Part shown: positions 1 to 7,439 of the stretch, piece after piece
How positions within the stretch are numbered: position 1 is the stretch's first letter
Layout: each line of letters starts with the position of its first letter
NCBI RefSeq assembly: GCF_000263715.2
Contig: NZ_CM001514.1
Coordinates: 296,936-360,935, forward strand
DNA length: 64,000 nt
DNA from: Pseudomonas synxantha BG33R
Lineage (GTDB): Bacteria; Pseudomonadota; Gammaproteobacteria; Pseudomonadales; Pseudomonadaceae
Direction of reading: 5' to 3'
Position numbers and translations under genes: made by a program
Notes under the pieces: generated by a model
Seen by the model: the letters and a program-made list of their open reading frames with translations, nothing else
The model's database searches: none
What the model was told of the DNA's origin: nothing

Positions 1-212
1 CCAGCGTGTGTTCAGCGGTGGCGGCAGGCTTGGGCATCAGCCTGTTGCCGGAGCGGGTGTTGCAACCGGGCCATCGCATACTCGGCCCGGAGAGTGGCTT
101 GCCGCCTGTTCATGGCGTGCGATTGGCCCTGTATGGCCGCAGTGGTTTGGGCGCAGCGGGCCAGAGTTTGCTGGGAGAATTGCTGGCGTTGTGCAGTGGA
201 AACCCGCACTGA
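1..212 (+). CDS. LysR-family transcriptional regulator, C-terminal fragment
   Basis: Only about the last 70 codons lie in the window; the gene is cut by its left edge. The visible run VAAGLGISLLPE is typical of the end of a LysR effector-binding domain (small residues, G-x-GI-x-LLP). The helix-turn-helix half is off the window, so target and inducer cannot be judged. It reads toward tonB but is separated from it by 234 bases, so it is probably not in that operon. Family assignment rests on this short C-terminal motif. Confidence 0.6.
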   Translation, partial: SVCSAVAAGLGISLLPERVLQPGHRILGPESGLPPVHGVRLALYGRSGLGAAGQSLLGELLALCSGNPH

Positions 213-392
213 GCCATACCTTTGCTGAATATTTTGTATGCCTTTAAAGCATTGAAAAACAAGGGTTTGGCGCCAGGCCCCGAGCCACGTGGCTTTGACG
301 TCAGCGACTGTTGTATTTATGCGATTTTGTTCTATCTATAACTTTAAAGATTACTTTAAGAGATAAGTGTCTGGCCCCGATGATTCAGCCCT

Positions 393-432
393 CGACGGGG
401 CTGCACGCTGGCCCGTCGGTTTTTCAAAACCG
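393..432 (+). promoter_or_regulatory. Terminator-like hairpin with overlapping alternative hairpin in the tonB leader
   Basis: CGACGGG (393-399) pairs with CCCGTCG (412-418) and is followed at once by a T run (420-424), as in an intrinsic terminator. The last bases of that stem also start a second perfect hairpin, CGGTTTT (417-423) with AAAACCG (426-432). The two cannot form together. The tonB ribosome-binding site follows directly (GGGAG at 435-439). It may simply end the LysR transcript, or act as an attenuator for tonB. The rest of 213-446 is AT-rich, with two ACTTTAA repeats (341-347, 353-359) and no gene. Confidence 0.5.
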
Positions 433-446
433 TAGGGAGTGAATCA

Positions 447-1265
447 ATGGGCAATGTCCAGACCGCCGCCAGTGCACCCGAGGCGCAATGGCGCCAGGCA
501 CCGAGTGGTGAGTTGGTCGACCTTGGCCGGCCGCATCGCGCGCCGTTGGGGCAATTGCGCCTGCAGAAGACCCCGAAGCGTTTTTCCAGCCACCGCGAAG
601 GTATTTTGCTCGGGTTGCTGGTGTTGGCGCTGCACGGCGCAGTGATCTATTGGGTGAGCCAGAAACCCACGCCGGTGCTGCCGATTGTGCCGCCGGAAAT
701 TCCGCCGATGACCATCGAGTTTTCCCAGCCGGCGCCGCCGGTGGTTGAACCGCCACCACCTGTACCGCCACCACCGCCGCCACCTGTAGTCGAGCCACCG
801 CCGCCGGTGGTGGATGAGTTAGCGGCCAAGCCGGCGCCGCCCAAACCCATTGCGAAACCCAAACCCAAGCCCGCGCCGAAACCTGAGCCCAAGCCGGCCC
901 CCAAAGCCGTCGAGCAGCCGCCTGCGCCACCGACGCCAGCCCCACCTGCTCCGCCCGCACCTGCGGCGCCAGCGCCAGCGCCGGTGACGCCGGCTTCGGC
1001 CAACGCCGCGTACCTGAAAAACCCGGCACCGGAGTACCCGTCACTGGCTCAGCGTCGCGGTTGGGAAGGCACGGTGCTGTTGCGGGTGCATGTGCTGGCC
1101 AGCGGTAAGCCGGGTGAGATTCAGGTGCAGAAAAGCAGCGGGCGCCAGCAACTCGATGACGCCGCACTGGCCGCCGTAAAGCGCTGGAGCTTCGTACCGG
1201 CCAAGCAGGGTGATGTGGCTCAGGACGGCTGGGTCAGCGTACCGATCGACTTCAAGATTCATTAA
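447..1265 (+). CDS. tonB: Energy transducer TonB
   Basis: TonB couples the inner-membrane proton motive force, harvested by ExbB/ExbD, to outer-membrane receptors for siderophores and other ligands. The 272-residue product has one membrane-spanning segment (about residues 52-70). A long Pro/Lys/Ala-rich periplasm-spanning linker follows (about 73-195, rich in PPP and KPKP units). The C-terminal TonB domain (about 196-272) contains NPAPEYPSLAQRRGWEGTV and ends in WVSVPIDFKIH. The ATG has a GGGAG ribosome-binding site 7 bases upstream. Start codons inside the membrane anchor are excluded. It leads the tonB-exbB-exbD unit. A hairpin in its leader could regulate it. No convincing Fur box was found upstream. 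Confidence 0.93.
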   Translation: MGNVQTAASAPEAQWRQAPSGELVDLGRPHRAPLGQLRLQKTPKRFSSHREGILLGLLVLALHGAVIYWVSQKPTPVLPIVPPEIPPMTIEFSQPAPPVVEPPPPVPPPPPPPVVEPPPPVVDELAAKPAPPKPIAKPKPKPAPKPEPKPAPKAVEQPPAPPTPAPPAPPAPAAPAPAPVTPASANAAYLKNPAPEYPSLAQRRGWEGTVLLRVHVLASGKPGEIQVQKSSGRQQLDDAALAAVKRWSFVPAKQGDVAQDGWVSVPIDFKIH

Positions 1266-1317
1266 TTATTCGGCCGCGGTGTGCACACGCCGCGACCTGC
1301 ACAAGAGGGAAAACATC

Positions 1318-2037
1318 ATGGCATTAGCGTCTCCACTTGAATCCATCGAAAGCGCGGTGATCTGGCTGCTGGTGATCTTTTCGGTCGCCACCTGGGGCCT
1401 GGCGTTGCTCAAGGGTGTGCAGTTCGGTCGCCTCAAGGCGCAGGATCGCAAGTTCCACAAACAGTTCTGGGCGGCATCGAGCCTCGATTCAGCCGCCGAA
1501 CTCGCCGAAACCCAGCCCGGCGCCGCCGCGCGTGTGGCCCAGGCCGGCTATGCCGCAATCCAGGTGGGCGATACCCCTCACGCTGCGGATCTAAGCCAGG
1601 CGATCAATCATCAGGACCGCCTCGAACGCGCCTTGCGCCAGCAAATCGTGCGCGAGCGCCGCTCCCTGGAGACCGGCCTGGCTGTGGTTGCCAGTATCGG
1701 CAGCACCTCGCCGTTTATCGGCCTGTTCGGCACCGTGTGGGGCATCATGGAAGCGCTGAAGGGGATCAGCGCCGCCGGGTCCGCCAGCCTGGAAACCGTG
1801 GCGGGGCCGATTGGTGCGGCGTTGGTCGCGACCGGTGTGGGGATCGCCGTCGCGGTGCCTGCGGTGCTTGTCTACAACTACTTCCTGCGCCGCCTGAAAC
1901 TGACGGCGGCGGACCTGGACGACTTTGCCCACGACTTCTACAGCCTGGCGCAGAAAAATTCGTTCCGTGTGCTGCTGCACCCAACACTGGCCAAGGCCAG
2001 CGTCGGCAGCCCGCAGAAAGTGAAGGAGGCGTCCTGA
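1318..2037 (+). CDS. exbB: ExbB, TonB-complex proton channel subunit
   Basis: ExbB is the MotA/TolQ-type inner-membrane subunit forming the proton channel with ExbD that energises TonB. The 239-residue product has an N-terminal membrane helix (IESAVIWLLVIFSVATWGL), a cytoplasmic loop with heptad-like charged residues, and two C-terminal helices around FIGLFGTVWGIMEALKGI and GAALVATGVGIAVAVPAVLVY, matching MotA/TolQ/ExbB topology. The start at 1318 is preceded by AAGAGGGA; an in-frame codon farther upstream gives an extension unlike the family. It lies 52 bases after tonB and one base before exbD, so the three genes are almost certainly co-transcribed. Confidence 0.93.
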   Translation: MALASPLESIESAVIWLLVIFSVATWGLALLKGVQFGRLKAQDRKFHKQFWAASSLDSAAELAETQPGAAARVAQAGYAAIQVGDTPHAADLSQAINHQDRLERALRQQIVRERRSLETGLAVVASIGSTSPFIGLFGTVWGIMEALKGISAAGSASLETVAGPIGAALVATGVGIAVAVPAVLVYNYFLRRLKLTAADLDDFAHDFYSLAQKNSFRVLLHPTLAKASVGSPQKVKEAS

Positions 2038-2038
2038 C

Positions 2039-2440
2039 ATGGCCTTCTCCACGCAAGACAGTGATGAGGTGCTGAGCGAGATCAACGTCACGCCGTTGGT
2101 GGACGTGATGCTGGTGCTGCTGGTGGTGTTTATCGTCACCGCGCCGCTGTTGACCAACTCGATCCCGATCAACCTGCCCAAGACCCAGGCCGTGGCACCG
2201 GTTGAGCAGAAGGATCCATTGGTGGTGAGCATCGACGGTGCTGGCAAACTGTTTATCAACAAGGACGAAATCCAGCCGGACCTGCTGGAATTCAACCTGC
2301 AGTCGGCCAAGGCCAAGGACCCCGATGTGCGTGTGCAACTGCAGGCTGACGATGGAGTGAACTACGGCGAGGTGGCGCGAGCCATGGCGTCGATTGAGCG
2401 TGCGGGCATAACCAAGTTGTCGGTGATCACCGCACGTTAG
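2039..2440 (+). CDS. exbD: ExbD, TonB-complex biopolymer transport protein
   Basis: ExbD partners ExbB in the TonB motor. The 133-residue protein has the ExbD/TolR plan: a short cytoplasmic tail, one membrane helix (about residues 21-43, NVTPLVDVMLVLLVVFIVTA) and a periplasmic domain. The proton-relaying aspartate of the family corresponds to D22 in the helix. Its ATG follows the exbB stop by one base, suggesting translational coupling. A strong intrinsic terminator follows the stop, closing the operon. Confidence 0.93.
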   Translation: MAFSTQDSDEVLSEINVTPLVDVMLVLLVVFIVTAPLLTNSIPINLPKTQAVAPVEQKDPLVVSIDGAGKLFINKDEIQPDLLEFNLQSAKAKDPDVRVQLQADDGVNYGEVARAMASIERAGITKLSVITAR

Positions 2441-2465
2441 TTTCAAAAAGTCTCCACAGTTTTTG

Positions 2466-2499
2466 GGCCGCTTTCCTTGGCAGGGTGCGGCCTTTTTTT
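2466..2499 (+). terminator. Intrinsic terminator after exbD
   Basis: GGCCGC (2466-2471) and GCGGCC (2487-2492) form a perfect GC-rich stem with a 15-base loop, followed by seven T residues. It lies 26 bases after the exbD stop and isolates the tonB operon from the downstream toxin gene. Confidence 0.9.
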
Positions 2500-2627
2500 A
2501 TTTAAGCGTTATGACGTTTATAGGAGAAAAGAATTTACACGTTTTTGAATGTTTCCAGGCGTGCAATTCGCAACGGTATGATTATTCTGGTCGGTGCACG
2601 GAGTAATTTAATTAAAGGAGCAGTTGC

Positions 2628-5516
2628 ATGAACGTACGTTTTCCTATTCATTCAGTAAGTGCATTCGTGAACCCGCAAGTAACGACCCCTCAACCTGAAG
2701 AAAAAAACCCCGTCGGGGTTTTTTCACGGCCTGATAGACCCGGTCCGCAACACCCTTTAGCGCAACGATCGTCAAGTCATGTCGGCTCTCGGGAAAGTAC
2801 CACTTCAAAAGTGCTCAAGCCTAATCCTGAAATAGATGCTTATATCAGCACGCACGCATCCGATTTCATTTCGCCTGAAAAAGAAATTTCGACTATTTTG
2901 TCCGCCAAGATAAAGCAGCATTGGGGGGTGGATATTGATCCTGACACCACGTATCTGGTTACGTTTAAACCTAATGGTACTGATGAAAAGGATGTTGTAG
3001 AGAAAGTAACGCTGACCCAGGCGGCTTTGAAAAATAGGCAAGATGTAAAAATTGAAGATGATGAGGGGTGGTTTCGAAAAATCGCCAAGTTTTTTTCACC
3101 GGCAGTTTATATAACCAATAAGATTGAAGGCTGGGTGGAGGAAGCACACAGCCGACAGGGTATTTATCGGCAGCCAGGGTCTCCAGGTGCTGCGCTCTAT
3201 AGCGCGGCCACTCAAGTGGCCATTCCTGTTGAGGACTTCAAAGCCTTGGTCTGGGATACAGACCGAACCCAACTTTACAAGAATACGCTGGACGGGTTTT
3301 GGGACAAGCACAGCGGTTCATACGCTTCATTGAGTAAAATATCCTATCTTAAAGCGATCCATCTACAGCGCTTGGAAGGGACGCTTGGCCCTGTCGAGGC
3401 GGCACTTGCCCAGCGGGCGTTAGGGCCTATTGCGCAAAAGGAATGGTCGGAGCTGACGGTGCAGGATTTTTCAGCGCCTCGCATAAAGGATCCTAATGTG
3501 GATATTGGGTTGCTGAGCATCAATGGCTTGCAGTCAACCGACTTGATGTGTGTGACCGATCGCAGAACCCAACTGACGTTGCTGTACATCCCTGGTAACT
3601 CCTCGCCGATACATCGTTTCGATAACCCTCAGAAAATGAAAACCTGGTTGGCTGAGCAGGCCACCGATCCAGTAAAGCGCGCCTCACTGCTAACCCATTT
3701 CTCTCTCAAGGACCAAGCCGACAAGTCGTTTTCAGATGGTGTGCGTCAATCCCTGGAAGGGATGGCAAATTGGTCCAATGCGCAGGCGTCAGGGAGCGCT
3801 TTCCTTTCAGGGCTCAATGGCTGGGTACCTGATCGCTTTATCACGGTTGACCCTTTGCGCAACGATCCTTTTGAAGCGGTCAAGGTTCGACAAAAGGCGC
3901 GGTCATATTCGGATGCGGAAAACGCGATCGTCAGCGATGGCGACTACACCAAGAACAAAGTGTTGCAAGGCGTGGAAGAGGCCACGAAGGTCGCGATGTT
4001 CATGACGCCTCTCGCGTTGGTCATGCCGGAAGTCGCGATAGGCCTGGATGTTTTCTTCATGGCTGCCGGGGCCACTCAAACAGGTATCGGTATTGATGAT
4101 GCCGTCAAAGGTAAAGCGACGGCCTCTGACCGGATCGTTTTCGGGGTATTGAATGCTGTACCGCCCTTAGCCACCCATGCGGGGGCTCCACTGGCGAAAG
4201 TGATGACAGGGAGAGTGTCCAGCGAGGGCATTGCAGCCGGGGTTGATGCTACAACTCGGGTGCCCGCTCAAGTGCCCGAACAAGGGCGTCCATTCTTCAA
4301 TCCGCCACGACGAGTCAATGGCCATATCGGCTACCCGATGGGGCCTGTTTCACCGCCGGTGATCCGCGAAGAGTTCACGATACCCATGGACGGTGTGCAA
4401 TCAGCGTTCAAGGGATGGAATATGATTTATTTTAACGAATACCTTGTTCCAGTTACGTATGACGTAGGGGCAGGCCTCTGGCGTGGGCTTACCGATGACG
4501 GTGAGGCGGCGGCAGACATATTTTATTGGCGTAATAGTCAAGGGGAATGGCTGAGTGGTACCGAGTCTGAAGCGCTTGCAGGTAGTAAAAGCTCACCTGC
4601 TTCGGTTATCAATAAAACGCTGACGCTGCCGAAGTTACCGCCGCTACCGTCGGGTGCTACGCCGGTACCTAAAGTTATTCACTATTTTTGGGCCGGCAAC
4701 GAGATGCCAGAACACTTGATCGAAAATATTGCGGAAAACTCCAGAAACAGTCCAGGATACAAGTCCATTGTTCATGTGGATGCAAATAACGCGAATGCTT
4801 TTCAGAAAATAAAGTCTGCGCTGGATCACAAAGTGGGTGGGCTGGAAGTGCATGATCTAAAAGAGGATGAGGCTTTTCGAGAACTGAACGATAGTAAATA
4901 TGGAGAAATGTATCAGTACTTTCGCTCAGGCCAGGGGCAGAATTTGGCAGCCTCATCGGACGTGATGCGCGTGGCATTGATAAAAAAGTACGGTGGAATA
5001 TATCTGGATACAGATGATGCGCTGACGTTTAACGTGGGGGAGGTCACGCTGAACGCTACGCAACATGATGTATTGATGAGCTCGCCCGTCACGTATGCAG
5101 GTGCGGATTTCAGCGGGTTCAATACAAGTAATTTTGCAAGTCATCCAGGTAATCCGTTATTCGATAAGATTCTGGAGGAGTCGTATCAGCGATACAAAGC
5201 CAACGAACCGTGGTTTAACACCCATCGTCCTTTCCAGCACGACAGCTCGACTGATATAGAACGGCAAGCCTATAAAGAGTACGAAACGAAAATTTTCGAG
5301 GTGACCGGGCCGAGAATGTTTGGTGATGTAATGGTGCAAGAAGATTATGGTTTTTTTCCGATGATTGATGAAGTTAACGAGCTAATTGGTACGCGTTTTG
5401 TACTTCCCGAAGGCTATAGAAATACATACGCAGAAGCACAGAGTTTTTATATGCCAATGCACAGTAAGTTTGGGGTAACTATCGGCTCAGAGCACTCTAT
5501 GCATCACTCTCGTTGA
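2628..5516 (+). CDS. Putative large toxin: dermonecrotic-toxin-like N-terminus plus TcdA/TcdB-type glycosyltransferase
   Basis: A 962-residue protein. Residues from about 60 to 420 resemble the dermonecrotic-toxin-like region (DUF6543 type) of large Pseudomonas proteins, for example DIDPDTTYLVTF, LYIPGNSSPIHRF and LLTHFSLKDQ. A hydrophobic stretch follows (about 445-520). From about 681 there is a TcdA/TcdB-like sugar transferase: PKVIHYFWAG (681-690), SSD-V-M-R with D778 and R781, then GGIYLDTDD with a DXD motif at 794-796. Such enzymes transfer a sugar from a nucleotide-sugar to host proteins, often small GTPases; the target here is unknown. The start is fixed by AAAGGAG seven bases upstream. 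No signal peptide, secretion genes or immunity gene are adjacent. The gene is clearly AT-richer than its neighbours, suggesting horizontal acquisition. Glycosyltransferase fold: confident; toxin role: inferred. Confidence 0.75.
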   Translation: MNVRFPIHSVSAFVNPQVTTPQPEEKNPVGVFSRPDRPGPQHPLAQRSSSHVGSRESTTSKVLKPNPEIDAYISTHASDFISPEKEISTILSAKIKQHWGVDIDPDTTYLVTFKPNGTDEKDVVEKVTLTQAALKNRQDVKIEDDEGWFRKIAKFFSPAVYITNKIEGWVEEAHSRQGIYRQPGSPGAALYSAATQVAIPVEDFKALVWDTDRTQLYKNTLDGFWDKHSGSYASLSKISYLKAIHLQRLEGTLGPVEAALAQRALGPIAQKEWSELTVQDFSAPRIKDPNVDIGLLSINGLQSTDLMCVTDRRTQLTLLYIPGNSSPIHRFDNPQKMKTWLAEQATDPVKRASLLTHFSLKDQADKSFSDGVRQSLEGMANWSNAQASGSAFLSGLNGWVPDRFITVDPLRNDPFEAVKVRQKARSYSDAENAIVSDGDYTKNKVLQGVEEATKVAMFMTPLALVMPEVAIGLDVFFMAAGATQTGIGIDDAVKGKATASDRIVFGVLNAVPPLATHAGAPLAKVMTGRVSSEGIAAGVDATTRVPAQVPEQGRPFFNPPRRVNGHIGYPMGPVSPPVIREEFTIPMDGVQSAFKGWNMIYFNEYLVPVTYDVGAGLWRGLTDDGEAAADIFYWRNSQGEWLSGTESEALAGSKSSPASVINKTLTLPKLPPLPSGATPVPKVIHYFWAGNEMPEHLIENIAENSRNSPGYKSIVHVDANNANAFQKIKSALDHKVGGLEVHDLKEDEAFRELNDSKYGEMYQYFRSGQGQNLAASSDVMRVALIKKYGGIYLDTDDALTFNVGEVTLNATQHDVLMSSPVTYAGADFSGFNTSNFASHPGNPLFDKILEESYQRYKANEPWFNTHRPFQHDSSTDIERQAYKEYETKIFEVTGPRMFGDVMVQEDYGFFPMIDEVNELIGTRFVLPEGYRNTYAEAQSFYMPMHSKFGVTIGSEHSMHHSR
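2700..2725 (+). terminator. Intrinsic-terminator sequence inside the toxin reading frame
   Basis: An A-run, ACCCCG, T, CGGGGT and a T-run form a near-perfect palindrome (2701-2724) that looks like a bidirectional Rho-independent terminator. It is read in frame as codons 25-33 of the toxin gene. Translating ribosomes would prevent folding, so it could act as a translation-dependent attenuator. Structure is seen directly; function is inferred. Confidence 0.6.
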
Positions 5517-5773
5517 ATCGGCAAAGCGGTCGTCGTCGTTGTTGAGAGCTGGGTTATACAACTCAACGACTGACGGCATTACAGCCATCGCCCCCTGACG
5601 CCTTGGTGTTGGGGGGCCAATGGTTTGGGTTGCATGAATGACGGAGGAGCAGGTTTCGAAAAAAGTAACGTTATGATTTTTTGGTTATTAATAAATTCCT
5701 TTTTATTCCTTATTTGATTGTTTTGACGCCTCTATACTGACCAGAACGTTAAACGCTGCAGGAGGGCACACCC
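5517..5773. other. Intergenic region after the toxin gene
   Basis: No gene seen. A GCCCCC/GGGGGC hairpin (5590-5595 with 5612-5617) and a weak GTTGAG/CTCAAC hairpin (5541-5566) may end the toxin transcript, though neither has a T run. The right half (about 5660-5730) is very AT-rich with repeated ATTCCTT units. It probably holds the promoter of the hydrolase gene; a TATACT lies at 5733-5738 without a good -35. Confidence 0.4.
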
Positions 5774-6355
5774 ATGCACAGCGAGTCGATTCGTTATCTG
5801 ATCGTGCCGGGCTGGCAAGGATCGCCAGAAGATCATTGGCAAACCCATTGGCAGCACAGCTTGCCCAACAGCGCTCGCGTGGAGCAGGCCGATTGGCTGA
5901 CGCCGCGTCGCGAGGATTGGGTAGCCGCACTGGCCGAGGCCATTGCTGCCGACAGCACGCCGGTCATCCTGATCGCCCATAGCCTGGGTTGCATCACCGT
6001 GGCCCATTGGGCCGCCACCGCCCCCGTGCATTTCTTGCGACAGGTACGCGGTGCGTTGCTGGTGGCTCCGGCAGATGTCGAACGCCCGGCGTGTGCACCG
6101 GCACTGCGCAATTTCGCACCGATTCCTGCCGATTTGTTGCCATTCCCCAGCCAAGTGGTCAGCTCCGACAACGACAGTGCCGTCAGCGCCTCCAGGGCTT
6201 TGGAGTTGGCGCGTCAATGGGGCGCCGAGGCCGGCATCCTCTCGGGTGCCGGGCATATCAATGTGAAGTCCGGCCACCGGCGCTGGGAACAAGGTTTTGC
6301 TTACCTTTATCGCCTGCAACATCGCCTCGAGCACCATGCTCGGCGTAGCGCCTAA
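5774..6355 (+). CDS. RBBP9/YdeN-family alpha/beta hydrolase
   Basis: A 193-residue serine hydrolase of the small RBBP9/YdeN type. It shows the oxyanion region VPGWQGSPEDHWQTHW near the N-terminus, the nucleophile elbow AHSLGC (S70), an acid candidate in SSDNDS (about residue 135) and the catalytic histidine in SGAGHINVKSGH near the C-terminus. Substrate is unknown. A GGAGGG ribosome-binding site precedes the ATG. The gene lies 48 bases before an SfnR-like regulator, a pairing I recall from Pseudomonas sulfur-utilisation loci, so a role in organosulfur use is possible but inferred only from context. Confidence 0.85.
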   Translation: MHSESIRYLIVPGWQGSPEDHWQTHWQHSLPNSARVEQADWLTPRREDWVAALAEAIAADSTPVILIAHSLGCITVAHWAATAPVHFLRQVRGALLVAPADVERPACAPALRNFAPIPADLLPFPSQVVSSDNDSAVSASRALELARQWGAEAGILSGAGHINVKSGHRRWEQGFAYLYRLQHRLEHHARRSA

Positions 6356-6403
6356 TATTTTTTCAACGCCCCGTCCCTGAGTGGATTGGGGCGGGAGCCT
6401 GCC

Positions 6404-7330
6404 ATGAGTCTGCATGAAACCTACGGCCAGCCTTTGCTGACCTTTCCCGATGCCGAAAAGAGCCCACTGAGCATCCGCGCCAAGGCGTTGGTGTTCGTCG
6501 ACCCACGCTCACGCCAACTGCGTGAAGAATTGGAAAGCCTTGCGCCGCGCGCCTTACCCGTATTGATCCGCGGTGAAACCGGCAGTGGTAAAGAACTGCT
6601 GGCGCGACACATCCACCGTGGCAGTGACCGTACTGGCCTGTTTGTCTCGGTCAACTGTGGTGCCATCAGCCCCACCTATGCGGATGCCGAGTTGTTTGGC
6701 TATGCCGCCGGCAGCCACAGCGGCGCAGCGAGCAGTCGGGCTGGCTGGTTTGGCTCCGCCAACGGCGGCACCTTGTACCTGGACGAGATTGGTGACTTGC
6801 CGCTGCCGATCCAGGTGAAATTGCTCTCGGCCCTTGAAAATCATGAGGTCACCCGCGTCGGTGCCCATCAGCCCAGCCCGGTAGACGTACGTCTGGTCGC
6901 CGCTACCAGCATCGACCTGGCCCAGGCCGTGGCCGTGGGCAAGTTTCACGAGCGCCTGTTTCATTACTTGAGCGAAGGCCGGCTGGACCTGCCGGCGTTG
7001 CGCGAGCGGGTAGGGGATATTTTGTCCTTGGCCGAGTATTTCCTCGGCATCTACAGCCAGCGCCTGGACCTGCCGGTGCCACTTATCAGCGACGCCGCTC
7101 AACAGGTACTGGAGCGTCACACCTGGCCGGGCAATACCCGCGAACTGGAAAACGTCATTCACTTTGCCTTGCTGGTGAGCAGTGGCGATGAAATCTTGCC
7201 CGAGCATTTGAACCTGCCGGTGGCCGGCTCGCCGCTGGAGCAAGTACGACGAATTTTTGCCAGCGCCAGCGCGTCCGAGCGCGAATCGCTGCGTACCTTC
7301 CTGTATGAACAAAATGGAATATCAACGTGA
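6404..7330 (+). CDS. SfnR-like sigma-54-type AAA+ regulator lacking a canonical activator loop and HTH
   Basis: A 308-residue protein with the AAA+ domain of sigma-54 enhancer-binding proteins: Walker A GETGSGKE (57-64), Walker B GGTLYLDEIGDLP, and WPGNTRELENV near the end. It resembles SfnR, the activator of dimethyl sulfone use, in lacking an N-terminal sensory domain. Two features are odd. The sigma-54-contacting GAFTGA loop reads GSHSGA (103-108). The chain stops soon after the AAA+ domain at about the point where a Fis-type helix-turn-helix should start. The ATG at 6404 has GGGAG upstream; the in-frame TTG at 6386 is less likely. It may be a degenerate regulator or a partner that acts without DNA binding. 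Confidence 0.75.
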   Translation: MSLHETYGQPLLTFPDAEKSPLSIRAKALVFVDPRSRQLREELESLAPRALPVLIRGETGSGKELLARHIHRGSDRTGLFVSVNCGAISPTYADAELFGYAAGSHSGAASSRAGWFGSANGGTLYLDEIGDLPLPIQVKLLSALENHEVTRVGAHQPSPVDVRLVAATSIDLAQAVAVGKFHERLFHYLSEGRLDLPALRERVGDILSLAEYFLGIYSQRLDLPVPLISDAAQQVLERHTWPGNTRELENVIHFALLVSSGDEILPEHLNLPVAGSPLEQVRRIFASASASERESLRTFLYEQNGIST

Positions 7331-7439
7331 ATAAAAGATATTGTTCGGGAATAAAAAATCTAGGTATTGTCCTTCCTACGCCGCGATAGCATTTCGCTGG
7401 CACCTCACATAAAAAATGGTCGTTAGAAAAGGACACTGC

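Noticed and set aside
213..392. Fur box upstream of tonB
   Set aside because: AT-rich sequence and ACTTTAA repeats are present, but nothing fits the 19-base GATAATGATAATCATTATC pattern well.
5714..5738. TTGATT and TATACT as a promoter for the RBBP9-like gene
   Set aside because: Spacing is only 13 bases, too short for sigma-70.
7399..7425. Possible sigma-54 promoter (TGGCAC) before the MetQ-like gene
   Set aside because: TGGCAC is present near 7399 but the required GC pair about ten bases on is missing; the next bases are an A run.
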